From Amoebophrya sp. AT5.2 (taxonomy: Eukaryota; Sar; Dinophyceae; Syndiniales; Amoebophryaceae), in NCBI GenBank assembly GCA_005223375.1, contig RXOD01004049.1, positions 1 to 30,528 on the forward strand: a stretch of 30,528 bases of DNA, in the 5' to 3' direction. This document shows positions 10,489-20,575 of the stretch, one piece after another. A program made the position numbers and the translations under genes. A model generated the notes under the pieces. That model ran no database searches. It was not told the origin of the DNA and saw only the letters and a list, made by a program, of their open reading frames with translations. Position 1 is the stretch's first letter. Each line of letters begins with the position of its first letter.

Positions 10489-11309
10489 ATGTCACGCAAG
10501 ACCACAGTAGAAGATGCCTACCAGCAGGGCTGCACCGTCCAGCCAACCGACGCGCAATGTCGCGATGATATGTGCGCACTGCTCGACGAAGCGATCAGTG
10601 CCTCCAAGCTCGCGCAGGAGGGGATCAAAGTCGGAAACAAGTTTACGTGTCACGCCAATGCTGTTGTCGCCATTTCAGCTATGCGCAAGGTTATCAATCA
10701 CCAAATCTTCACCGGTTACGAAGCTGAGTTCATGGAAACTCAGCGGGTCCAGCTGCGAAACACGAGCACCTTAAAGCCGAGCAAGTCGCCGGACCCCCTC
10801 TCACCCGACCCCTTTGCCAACAGGAGAGAAATGCTACCAGAGCATGACGACGATTGGAAGTACTATTCTTTTTCGAGCTGCCGACCTCTTTCTTTCTTAC
10901 GATGATGGTATCTATCCTTCCCCTTCTTGTGCATAAGTGTCGATACTTGCTCTTTCCTCTCGACAGGAAGCATGTCCGCACGAAGAACGGCTACATCAAA
11001 AAAGTCTGCAAAGTCTTCTCGGAAAACGGGTTGAAGGAGCTCAAGCAGGGCGAGGAGCTAATCCTGAAGATCGCGACTACGATGCAAAGCCTCAAGGAAG
11101 TGCAGGAGCAAGTCAAGCCTGCGCCTGCAAGCGACAAAACCCCGGCGAAAGAGACGCCGAAGAAAACTAAGAGAAACATTGATACCCCATCAAGCGATGA
11201 GCTTTCCTCCCCCGATGATGAGATCAGGAGGAGGGTCACGCACTCAGGTGCTTTCAGACCGCTAGCACGCCACGGAACTGAAATCACGAACAAGCATGCA
11301 AAAAGCTAA
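10489..11309 (+). CDS. Element-encoded ORF2, spliced, unknown function
   Basis: Two exons, 10489-10859 and 10967-11309, join in phase through a 107-bp intron (GTACTATT..CTCGACAG) to encode 237 aa. Exon 1 starts at ATG 10489 (MSRKTTVEDAYQQGCTVQPT) and has a helical N-terminal half. Exon 2 is Lys/Glu-rich (KHVRTKNGYIKKVCKVFSEN, then QSLKEVQEQV), followed by a basic, Pro/Ser-rich tail with KETPKKTKRN that could be a nuclear localisation or nucleic-acid-binding stretch. No family is recognised. The exon 1 frame continues into the intron and stops at 10905; the splice explains why two overlapping open frames are seen. It lies between A1 and gag. Confidence 0.55.
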
Positions 11310-11718
11310 CCTTTTAGTCCGCTAAAAACTTCAAAGCCTAAGCTTAACTCTCATTTCTTGTGCAAGTTTCCTGCAAATTTAACTTTCTTGCTTCTTGTTG
11401 TACACCACTGCTGCTCACTGAAGAAAAAGACCCGCAATAAAAAGTGCAGATACCACTTCTGTGTCACTGAGCGCAGATGCTCACCTCGCCTCGAGTCGGT
11501 GTTTGTTACGTCGCAACGAAAAGAGGGATGAGCGAAGAGCGAAAAAGATGCCCTCGACGAGCATTCAAAACTAATAGCACAACTGTTGTTGTTGTTTTCT
11601 CATTCCACAATAAAAAACTCCCATCTAGCTGACGGCTACGGTTTTAGAGCTTCCCCCTTTGTAGTTATTAGAAATACCTTTCATCTACATCCAGCGGTGT
11701 TGTACAACTTCCAGAAAA
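11310..11718 (+). other. Spacer between ORF2 and gag in the element
   Basis: 409 bp without coding sequence. It holds two AATAAA hexamers (11436-11441 and 11609-11614), a GATGAGCGAAGAGCG motif near 11527, and TTCCCCCTTTGTAGTTA about 65 bp before the gag ATG. Similar motif pairs occur upstream of the RT and recombinase genes, so the spacer may contain a transcript end and a new start. That is inference. Confidence 0.4.
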
Positions 11719-14700
11719 ATGTCTACGAACGACGATGGCAAAATGCCTGATGGCAGCGTCATCCCTGGCTGGCTCGACGAGCTAGAGAAGGAGTCCGACG
11801 GCAAGGGCCCGCCGACGGTGGGAGCGCCGAGCGGTGATGAGCACGAAAAACGGGATCTCACCGACGTCGACATGGACGAACTCGACGTCGGTCCGAAAGC
11901 GGCCGAAGAGAAGATGAAAGCCACCTCTCCTGCCCCGGGGACAGAAGGACGCCCTCCGCCCCCTGGAAACAAAAACGTCAAGCTACCGGCAAAACTCAAC
12001 GCGTCCTGGTTTCTCCCAGGCCCGGCAGTCGTCCAGAAGGACACAAAAGCGTCCATGGACGAGATCAGATCAGCAGCAAGAAAAACCCTCGCCCAGCTCA
12101 ACGCAAGATTCACCGAGATCATGAAGACCACCATTGCATCCTCTGTACGCCCCAACGGTATGACCGATCTACCATGGAAAACAGTCCTCGAAGGCCTGCA
12201 GCACCCAGGAGACGGCGGAATCTTCCTAAACGCGTCTCCATCGGATGAACGCGAACGCTTCAAGGTGTGCAAGTTCGTCCTGGCGCTGACGCATGTCTGC
12301 TTCCTCGCAATCAGATATGCGGATCACAAAGGCGACTCAAAGTCAGCAGCGGAGCGGGCACAGATCCGAAAGCTCATCAAGTCGCTCAATAAGTTCGGGA
12401 TCGACTTCATCAGGACGATGAGGGAACTCCTCATCCTCGTACCGACCCACAACCAGCAGACAAATAAAGACTGGATGGCGCACCCCTTCGTCAAAGCGCT
12501 CTTCTCAGGAACGTACTCGATCAGATATGTAAGCCTGGCACAGTTGATGATCTTGTGGTTGCGCTGCTCGCTCATCGTCGTCTTGCCGGCGACGTTCAAG
12601 AACTTAGAGCAGACCATGCGCTCGCTGGACCAGATCGACCCGTACTGGGAGTACTTCAAACCGGCTGCAGAGGCCCTCATCTGCATAGCACCCCTCTCAC
12701 CGGTGCAGCACAACATGCTAGGAGCAGAAGAAGAAGTGGATTGGCTCTTCAAGGATGACGGCTGCCACGTGACCGTCCAGAAGTGGACGGGCGATCTCTA
12801 CAGCTACAACCCGATCAAAACAGCACGCGATCTCTACCACCCAGCAGAACTACCCGACGCCCCGGAAGTCAATGGCACCATCAAGAGAACAAGCAACGAC
12901 CCGAAAGAAGTAGAGGTGCGTGAAAAAGCAAAAGAAGAAGCCAAGAAAAACCCCTACTCCAAAGATATCGACAAAGTACTCGAAGAAGTTATCGACCTGA
13001 GCAAAGACGCCGATGGCGAAGAAGAAATGAAGGAAATCGAAGCCAGATTCAACGCCTTCAAGAAGGATCACAAAACGCAGGAGCAAGACAAGAAAAAGAA
13101 GACGTCCCGGAGCACTAGCAGATCGAGAAACAAGCAAGTTACCTTCGATGAACAGAAAAATACCACTACCACGAAGTCGCAGAAAAGCAAAAAAGATCAC
13201 CAAGATGTGCTGCACGGAGCTGGAAAAGGATACGTCCCCCTCGGCTCTTCTGCCGCGGCGCCGAAGGGAAGTCGTTCCGGCATTCGGGCCGTCGATGGTG
13301 AACAGCACCTGATGCAGCAAGCCCTGCTGGGCGACGCAAACTCCAGCCGCAGCAGAGGCAGATCCGTGACGAGCACGAGGCTGCGCCATGGACTCCCGTT
13401 TCACCCGATCTTCAACCAGATGGAAATCCGAGGAGGCCTCACTGGCCCTGGTTTGGCTGGTGGAGGTGGCGCCGATAGTGATGGCGGCGGCTCTGGCGAC
13501 GACCAGTCCCAGGTCGAAGACTCCGTAGAAGCTTCGATCGAAGCACGCCAGGAGAGAATCGAGAAGCTGAGGAAGAGAAAGGAACTGGAAAAAGAAGAAA
13601 AGGAGCTGATGCGAGCATTCCTTATCGAAGAAGAACAAGCAAACACCCTGCGGCACGAAATCGCAACACGCAATGGTGGAGATGGCGGACGCGCCTTTGT
13701 TAGAGGCGCTTTCTCCGTGCAGTCTACCTATGCGAGACCGTGCCCACCAGCCCCCCCCGAGGAGCTAGAGCGAGACGTCTTTGCTACGATGAAGTTCGGC
13801 AAAAACGCTGGAGCAAGCAGTAGTAGCAAGGATCCGGATCGAGACCTGCGTCACTACTTCGAAGAAGCGGAAACGTCGGCACATATGCTGCGTGCCCGCA
13901 AATCGCAAAAAATTCCGGTCGACGACTGGGAACAGGTGACTACGGTCGAAGCAGGAAAAACGAGAGTCCTCAACTCGATGCTCGTCCGCCAGGCGCAGCA
14001 CTCCATCGAGAAGTATGTGGAGCAGCGCCTCATCGAAAACGACAGCTCTGGCGACTTCAATACCCCGATCCACGATTCGCCTCTCTTCTGGGCGCTCGCG
14101 CAGCGGTCCTCAGTCCTCTGGTTCTTCGACCAGATTGACGAAGTAGATGCTGACCCGAAATCAGTTGCACTCCGCTACGTCACCCTCGGCCTGAATGGGC
14201 ACTGGAAACAGAAAGCATTCACAAAAAACGTCGACAGGATCATGGCTGGGGAAAAAGTCACCCTTGACAAGCAGAATACGCACTTTGTACTAGGGACCGG
14301 TCCCCTGCAGAAGGAAGAAATCGCCCAGGATCTCGAAGACATCCTGCAGCGGGGGCAGCAGATGGTCGGAAACATCTACCTCACCCTCAAGATCGCAGAT
14401 CGCAAAATCTTCTCCGAAATTCGCGCCCTGTGCGAGAAAGTCATCAAGGATGTAAAGCCTGTCAGCAGTAAAAACAACCACAACCCGATGACCGCGAACA
14501 AAGCAAACGCGGAAAAGCTAGCAGTCCAGTACACCATCGGGAACGTCATCGTGATGCTCATCTTCTCTACCGGAAAACTGTACACAAACCTCAACCGAGC
14601 CACCATGATCGAGCGGTATCCTACTTCTCTTCTTGTTGTTGCAAACTTCGCATTGCTTAAAGTTGTAGTTGTTGTTGTTGGTGCGACCACTTTTATGCTT

Positions 14701-15580
14701 TTCAAAACACAGGTACGAAGACATTCTCTCCAGATTCAACCAGGACAGCGGCAACTTCCCCAAGAAAGCTTCTAAGAAAAACCGAGTCTCCCTCTGCCTC
14801 ACCTTCACCGACGAGCTAATGATGATCGAAAAGACCAACCCCAACGTGAGCGAGCTCTTCCGCCTTATGAATATCTGGATCGACCAGCTCCCCGACGCAG
14901 AGCCGAAGGGAAACAAGGGCATCAACCCGAAGGCGATCGCAGACGGAGGAGGACCCGGAAAGGGAAATCAGCACCTAAACAAGAAGAAGTACGGCAACCA
15001 AAACCAAGGTGGAAACCAAAACCATGGCGGAGGCCAGGGCGGAAATCAGCAGTATAACTGGCCCCAGTTGCAGAACTACGCTAACAAGCAGTGGGACCAG
15101 CAGCAGTACTGGAACCAGCAGTGGCCAGCAATGTGGCAGCAGCAAAACTGGAATACCTGGAACCAGTCCACCCGCGGTGGCGGAAAGGGTGGTCAAGGTG
15201 GTGGCACGACGCCGGGCAGCGCCTCGTTGGGTCCAATGCCGCGCCTCGATACTATTCCTCCCCGCCCGCGCCCGGACGATGGAGGGGATCCGGACCCAAA
15301 GCGCCACAACAACGGTGGAAAGGGTGATGGAGGAAAGAAGGAACAGAGCCCCAAAGTCCTAGCACTCAAAAAGAAAGCCTCGGAAAAAACTGGAGTTCCT
15401 CTGGATGTTATCGAAGCTACCCCCAGACTATGCGCGTTCCACTTGTGTGAGTTAGCAGATATCAAAAACGGAAATACCGACGTTACTGTTGTGTGTCTCG
15501 AGGGCGACGCGTGTCGGCGCGACCCTGGGCACAAAATCACCATCGGACTCTGGAACTCGAAGTGCGCTGGCGGCAAGTAG
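11719..15580 (+). CDS. gag: Gag-like structural protein of the DIRS-type element (one intron)
   Basis: Exons 11719-14615 and 14713-15580 join in phase around a 97-bp intron (GTATCC..ACACAG), giving 1254 aa. The protein has an acidic, Pro-rich N-terminus and a long helical central part. A basic Ser/Arg patch lies near residues 455-475 (TSRSTSRSRNK), and a charged coiled-coil near 610-645 (RIEKLRKRKELEKEEKE). A Gln/Asn/Gly/Trp-rich region spans about 1055-1125. The C-terminal Cys/His cluster (LCAFHLC, then VCLEGDACRRDPGH) may be a zinc-binding nucleic-acid module. Gag identity rests on position upstream of RT, size, composition and the Cys/His cluster, not on a recognised domain. In such elements Gag packages the RNA. 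Without splicing the first exon reads to a stop at 14773-14775 and loses the QN-rich and Cys/His parts. Confidence 0.72.
14616..14712 (+). other. Putative spliceosomal intron inside gag
   Basis: Begins GTATCC and ends AAACACAG. It is T-rich with several GTTGTT runs, and removal joins a phase-2 exon end to the frame that continues as YEDILSRFNQDSGNF. Unspliced translation ends 60 bp into the second exon. The base after the acceptor repeats the donor-side GGTA. Confidence 0.7.
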
Positions 15581-16032
15581 TTGCTACTACAATTTTGAAC
15601 GAATAATATATTATGGATGGCCGTCCGGACCAAGAACATTACGAGCTCCTATTTAGAAAATTCAACTGCGTCGATTGCTAGAACTCCCCCTTTACTACCC
15701 GTCCTACTACTTCACTGTTACGCTGGCGAACGGATTTCCTGTTTCGTGTTGAACAGAAATGTTTAGTAGCCCCGTGCAGCCCCACGATTACAGAATCGAA
15801 AAAGAAAAATAACCCTGATGCCTGTCGCTGACTCTTTGTAGTGTGTTAGCATTTGTCATGAGAGCAAAATCGCAAACCAGAAAAAGCGATGAGTGTTGAG
15901 CGACGAGCGTCGCCGTATTGCAGTTTCGTGCATCTCGATATTTCTAAACTAAGCACGATGCGTCATCCTTTCCAAGCATCTTCAAAAAAAAAAAAACAGA
16001 GCTTTAGGGAACCCCTACTTTTTAGTTTTCTT
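15581..16032 (+). other. Spacer between gag and RT genes
   Basis: About 450 bp. It contains ACTCCCCCTTTACTACC near 15680, GATGAGTGTTGAGCGACGAG at 15887 and GAACCCCTACTTTTTAGTTT just before the RT start. The in-frame upstream extension of RT from 15889 is low complexity with an A-run at 15987-15998, so it is treated here as leader. Confidence 0.4.
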
Positions 16033-18303
16033 ATGCCCATACTCTCAACCCTAAGAAAGAACTCCCTGGACTTTCTCCGCAAGAAGACACCTGATGATGA
16101 GGACACTCAGGAGCACGAGGAGGTCGCGAGGCTCCAAGCCATCTACGACACATGGGCGGAAAGGCGAAGGGAGATGCACGCAAATTGGGAGGACTACAAG
16201 TACACCGGCAACCGGATTTGGCACGACTGTCAGCACGCAGATCGGATCAGCGAGCACTACATAGGATATGACAAGGAGTACTCCACGCAGAAGCTGTCGC
16301 CATGTTTTCTCGGCCTGCTGGCCGAGCACCTCGGATACTTATCCGTCGAAGCCCGCAAACGAGTTTTCGGAGATGAAGGCCTGCTCAACTTGGGCTTCGG
16401 GGTCGAAGGTGAAGTCCCAATCTACGGGGCATGGCAATCTGCAAAGCAGTTAACAACGGAAGAGCAGAAGCGCCTCAAAAGGATCACCAACGATTTTAGT
16501 CGTAGGGTGTCCCATCTCGATCGCATGAGTAAATGGCGAAGTACGCCATACGAATTCGAAGATGAGCAGACCTTAGTCTCTTGCTACAAGAACGTAGAAG
16601 AACTGTTTAAGGGACCGCATGCCGACCGAGTGAAGAAGAAGGCTGTGCCTAAGAATTCTTGGGTATGGCCTTACTTCGGCCTCGGCCAGAAGTGGGACCA
16701 AACACTGAACGACGGCAAGGGCGCGTGGCGAAAAGTCCGCCCAATTGCCAACGAGAAGATTAGAAATGACCATCTTAGTCCGATACAAGAACGCCTTAGT
16801 CTACCTGGTACTGACTGTCTTGTTGATATGATTGTTTATGCTAGTAACCCGACCCTGCTGCAGACGATGATGCAAACAAAAGATGATGTGACTGAGTCCA
16901 TCAAGAAAAACAGAAAAGATAAGAAGGGCGAGAAGATGACATGGAGGGACACTAGTACCGCCCACAAGTTTTTAGACCAGTTTACTGGCGCCTCATTTAC
17001 GCCTTGTTTTGGAAAACTAGATTTGTACCAGGCGTATCTGCAGCTGGCGGTCCGGGAGCCGCATCGCAATTATTTTCAGGTTTTTAACCCTGAAACAAAG
17101 CGTTTCGAATTCGGGCGCCTGGACGCGATGTCGTTCGGAAATGTGCACTCAGTTTTTGGTTTTACTGGTGCAATTTCTGAATTTCTGAACTACTTAATTA
17201 ATGACTTAATGAAGATACCGGCCACGGTTTACGTGGACGATATTATCTTTATGTCAACTGAAAGACTTGGTAAAGTCTACATGCACTTCATCCGGAAGAT
17301 GCTGGCGCTCTGCGGTATCGCAGTCGAGCCAGACAAATGTGAAGTTGCGAAGAAAGGTGAAGTTATCGAACTTTTAGGTATTGATTTTACTTCATTCGAT
17401 TCGCATGTCGAAGTCAAGCTCTCCGAAAAGAAGATTGCTACCCTTGGTAAGAAGGTTAGGCAAGTCTGGGGCATCCTCAATAAGATTGAAGCTGAAGACC
17501 ACACACCAGAAACCCTCAAGGCGGCTTTCGACGCTCTGCAAGAGCTAAATGGGCTTTACATTCATGCGACCTTTTGGCGCAACGTAAAGCGTGGTGTGCC
17601 TTTGTGTCGGCACGTGTGCGACCTCATCTCGAGGGGCGAGAACAAGTTCAATAGCTTGATAGTCACGCCCACCTGCTATAAGATGCTGAAGATACTTACA
17701 AAAAAGATGATCGAAGAAGTTGAATGTCGGACGCCGATGATTCTGCGCAAGTCTGCGATTGTCAAAGGGCGCGTCCACTGCATGACGGACGCATCCTGCG
17801 ATGAGAAGAACGTAGCACTTGGTGGCTTGCTTTTTAGACCTGATGGATCTTCAATTGGCTTCTCTTTGCATCTCGAACGAGCACAGCTTCCGACCATCTT
17901 TAGAAGACAAAACATACTTATCTACGAACTTCTGGCGCTTTGGATGGCGCAGATAATCTTCGCCTCCGAGTTGCGCGCGCAGAGTGCTGTCCTTCATGTG
18001 GACAACTCCGCTGCCTGCTATGGTGTCGTGAAGGGGCTTTTGAAATGCCCCCTTGCGACGGGCATTGTCGCTGAAATTACCGACCTGAACATGAACGCTG
18101 ACAGCCTGAGTTTTTATGCTTATATTAATACTCATGCCAATCCGGCAGATGCCTGTACTCGAACTAAAATGTTATCCGCACTAGGCGAAACTTTCGGAAC
18201 TGAATTCCCCCTAAAAGAACAGTACCTGATCGATACCCTCGATAAAATGGCTGCAAGCGTCAAGAACGCCATGAGCGAACTTCTTTTAGATATTAACGTA
18301 TGA
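16033..18303 (+). CDS. RT-RH: Reverse transcriptase / RNase H of the DIRS-type element
   Basis: The open frame runs from an ATG at 15889 to TGA 18303. The internal ATG at 16033 (MPILSTLRKNSLDFLRKK) is preferred because the 48 residues before it are unstructured and Lys-rich. Residues below are counted from 15889. RT motif A is FGKLDLYQAY with D378. The polymerase centre is TVYVDDIIFMS with D450 and D451. RNase H follows, with D634 (MTDASC), E680 (YELLALW), D705 (HVDNSAA) and D754 (NPADACT), a complete catalytic set. Only about 50 residues follow RNase H, so there is no methyltransferase domain as in DIRS1 or PAT. The enzyme would copy the element RNA into DNA. All catalytic residues and the full frame are intact, consistent with a recently active copy. 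Confidence 0.93.
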   Translation: MPILSTLRKNSLDFLRKKTPDDEDTQEHEEVARLQAIYDTWAERRREMHANWEDYKYTGNRIWHDCQHADRISEHYIGYDKEYSTQKLSPCFLGLLAEHLGYLSVEARKRVFGDEGLLNLGFGVEGEVPIYGAWQSAKQLTTEEQKRLKRITNDFSRRVSHLDRMSKWRSTPYEFEDEQTLVSCYKNVEELFKGPHADRVKKKAVPKNSWVWPYFGLGQKWDQTLNDGKGAWRKVRPIANEKIRNDHLSPIQERLSLPGTDCLVDMIVYASNPTLLQTMMQTKDDVTESIKKNRKDKKGEKMTWRDTSTAHKFLDQFTGASFTPCFGKLDLYQAYLQLAVREPHRNYFQVFNPETKRFEFGRLDAMSFGNVHSVFGFTGAISEFLNYLINDLMKIPATVYVDDIIFMSTERLGKVYMHFIRKMLALCGIAVEPDKCEVAKKGEVIELLGIDFTSFDSHVEVKLSEKKIATLGKKVRQVWGILNKIEAEDHTPETLKAAFDALQELNGLYIHATFWRNVKRGVPLCRHVCDLISRGENKFNSLIVTPTCYKMLKILTKKMIEEVECRTPMILRKSAIVKGRVHCMTDASCDEKNVALGGLLFRPDGSSIGFSLHLERAQLPTIFRRQNILIYELLALWMAQIIFASELRAQSAVLHVDNSAACYGVVKGLLKCPLATGIVAEITDLNMNADSLSFYAYINTHANPADACTRTKMLSALGETFGTEFPLKEQYLIDTLDKMAASVKNAMSELLLDINV

Positions 18304-18612
18304 ACGATGGCTGAACTTTACTTTTCCAATTTTGACATGTACAATGACAGCTCGAAAAACAGAAACATGCTGTGGCTGTATGCTACCGATACATGATGCT
18401 CTTCTTGTTTTTCTGTGTTCTTCCTCGAACTTGCATGAGTGAGAGTTGAGTGAAGAGCTGTCGCCCTTTCGCTCGTTCGTTCGCATTGTTACTCCTCTTC
18501 CAAACCTTAACGTCTACAGCCATCACGAATACTACTGCAGACTTAGCTTCACAAAAGAGAGAAGAACCCCTTATAGGGTAGAGTTTGAAGAAAGAACGAT
18601 CTGAAGACAAAG
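18304..18612 (+). other. Spacer between RT and recombinase genes
   Basis: 309 bp without coding sequence. It holds GTTGAGTGAAGAGCTGTCGCC near 18445 and AACCCCTTATAGGGTAG about 40 bp before the recombinase ATG, paralleling motifs in the two previous spacers. Confidence 0.35.
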
Positions 18613-19767
18613 ATGATCGCGAACGCAGTTTTCAAGAAGCACGGTTGGAAACTCGCCCACGAGCTAGAACCAACCCCCTACGAGGTCGCGTGCGGAAAGC
18701 CGAACAACCATTACAACGGCGTCGATATGAAGAAGACGCTGGAGTACTGGGAGAAACTCGAAGAGGACCCAAAACGCCCCCGGGCGGAAAACATCGTGCC
18801 ACGCAGTGTGAGTAGGCAGTGGAACTTCACAGTCGAGAACGCCCTCCTGATTTGGCCGGAAGAGCAAGGCCACATCCTCACTTCGAGCGGAATGCAGAAC
18901 CGAAACTCGCGTTGGCGGGTGTGGATGTACTATATACACCACTACCTACCGCACTTCTTCTTCAACCCGGCGACGATAACAAGCTGGGAAAAATACGAGC
19001 ACCTGAGGGCCGTCCACCCCAATGTGCAGTGGGCACATTTACAGGTGTTCGGTCACTGGCTGTTTGATAGAGAAATTCAAAATCCGCAAGGATATGTGTC
19101 GTTGGTGGCACAGCGCTTGCGTTCTCTCTGCGCGCTAGAGCGTGGCAGTTCGCAAGCTGCACAGATGCAACAATTAACCTTCAATAATTTAAATGCATAT
19201 CGAATGCAATACTCAATTCACAAAGCTGTGCCACCAAATCTAGATCTGCTGAACAGACTCACGACACGAGAGCAGCTCATCTTCTGCATGTGGGTCCCGA
19301 CTGCCTTACGCAAGGACAGCTTTGCTTCTATCCGCACGGACCTCTGCACGCTAGTCCTGCCAGAAAAGAAATTCGTCAGATGTGAAATTCCGTGCATCAA
19401 ATCGATTCCCGAACCTGGTCGTTCATTTTATTCGTATATTCCTGCGCCAGTCTTCCATGAAGCTTCGTTCCCCGTCAGTGATACAGAACTGGACGTGATT
19501 GCAAGAAAACTGAAAACGACTTCCCACGGTGTACGCCGGGCACTTGCTCTGTATCTTAGACGTAGAGCCGTGGAGCTCCACATCCTACCAAGCACAGCAA
19601 AGGAAAAGAACCCCGACTACGATGAGTACGTCCAGCGTGTGAACTCTGTTTTTGGTTGGACCAAAGGATCCATCATGTGGACAGACATCTACGCGAAAGA
19701 CGCCATAAATTTTGTAAACTGCTCTTTCATGATCCACCCCTACATCGACGAGTTCTTTACAATCTGA
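18613..19767 (+). CDS. YR: Tyrosine recombinase of the DIRS-type element
   Basis: 384 aa from ATG 18613. The C-terminal half has the tyrosine-recombinase signature. R233 sits in TALRKDSFASIRTDL, after the usual hydrophobic helix (QLIFCMWV). The HxxR box is H305-R308 in SHGVRRALALYLRRR. W349 in VFGWTKGSIMW takes the place of the second His. Y360 in TDIYAK is the nucleophile. The N-terminal 200 residues should be the core-binding domain. In DIRS-order elements this enzyme integrates a circular DNA intermediate, replacing the DDE integrase of LTR retrotransposons. The gene lies downstream of RT and 5' of the B1-A2-B2 block, the canonical position. It is a divergent member, recognised by the spacing and order of catalytic residues. 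Confidence 0.85.
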   Translation: MIANAVFKKHGWKLAHELEPTPYEVACGKPNNHYNGVDMKKTLEYWEKLEEDPKRPRAENIVPRSVSRQWNFTVENALLIWPEEQGHILTSSGMQNRNSRWRVWMYYIHHYLPHFFFNPATITSWEKYEHLRAVHPNVQWAHLQVFGHWLFDREIQNPQGYVSLVAQRLRSLCALERGSSQAAQMQQLTFNNLNAYRMQYSIHKAVPPNLDLLNRLTTREQLIFCMWVPTALRKDSFASIRTDLCTLVLPEKKFVRCEIPCIKSIPEPGRSFYSYIPAPVFHEASFPVSDTELDVIARKLKTTSHGVRRALALYLRRRAVELHILPSTAKEKNPDYDEYVQRVNSVFGWTKGSIMWTDIYAKDAINFVNCSFMIHPYIDEFFTI

Positions 19768-20121
19768 GAAAATACCAAAATCCTGCCGTCCCAGCCGGTC
19801 TTTTGGCTTCTTTTAGCCAGGAGCAACGACTTCCAAAACCTTTCCAACAAAATGAACCTGAGCTCCTCTTTCTGCTGAACTTGTAACGCCACATGTGATC
19901 AAAAAGCGATTTTCTGTGCTGTACAGTGCAGCAAGTAGTACTGTATTTTCTGTTCTCGTATACTTTCTTGAACCTGTTCGCGCGTACATCGTCCTGATAA
20001 AGCATCGGTATCCTCCATCAACACTCGGTACCCACTCAACCAACTGGCAAGATACAATGGAAGTGACTTCTCGCATTCTATCGGTCGGTACCTCTACATA
20101 CGAAACGCCACTACATCTATT
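19768..20121 (+). other. 3' untranslated stretch of the element before B1
   Basis: 354 bp from the recombinase stop to the start of B1, with no convincing ORF. It probably contains the 3' end of the recombinase transcript. Confidence 0.4.
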
Positions 20122-20337
20122 GGCACATTACGTACCGTTCCCAGTTGCTTGCAAGGTCCTTGACGGTGTGCGACACATCTACGTTGTGGTGGTTCCTACC
20201 TACCGACTCATCCGCCGCTACGTGTGGTGCCGCTTCGCCGTTTGATCGTAGGATCGTACAGGTTACTCTCCTACTATACTACTTATACGATCTTGGAAAA
20301 AGACGAAGACGAAAGCCCAGACCGCACTTTGATATTT
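20122..20337 (+). repeat. Split direct repeat B1
   Basis: 216 bp, beginning GGCACATTACGTACCGTTCC and ending CACTTTGATATTT, repeated without visible change at 20576-20791. It is immediately followed by A2. Confidence 0.95.
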
Positions 20338-20466
20338 CTTATCCATAAATATCAGAAGTCGAGGGGGTTTTCGTCTGAGATCGTATGTCTGTTGCCTCTC
20401 GTCCTTTCACCATTCCCATACACAACAGGGCTGAAACTGTCACTAAGTGCCTTTGTTTGTCTCTTT
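20338..20466 (+). repeat. Split direct repeat A2
   Basis: 129-bp copy of A1 directly abutting B1. The B-A junction (GATATTT|CTTATCC) represents the presumed circle junction. Confidence 0.95.
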
Positions 20467-20575
20467 TTTTTCCCACCCACCCACACCTTCACGAAACAAA
20501 AACCACACACGTACACCAGTCTTACGTACCCAGATGTAACTTGGCGAACCTACACCACCGTCGACCGACTCTGTA
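20467..20575 (+). other. Unique spacer between A2 and B2
   Basis: 109 bp, C/A-rich (CCCACCCACCCACACC), with no counterpart next to A1 or before B1. In textbook split-repeat elements A2 and B2 are adjacent or overlap, so this insert is specific to this element or family. Confidence 0.7.

Noticed and set aside
14616..14775. Gag ending at the stop at 14773-14775
   Set aside because: The last 50 residues are translated intron and out-of-frame exon. Splicing restores a much longer frame with Gag-like composition.
9434..20466. Conventional LTR retrotransposon
   Set aside because: The repeated ends are split (A at the left, B-A-B at the right), there is no integrase or protease, and a tyrosine recombinase is present.
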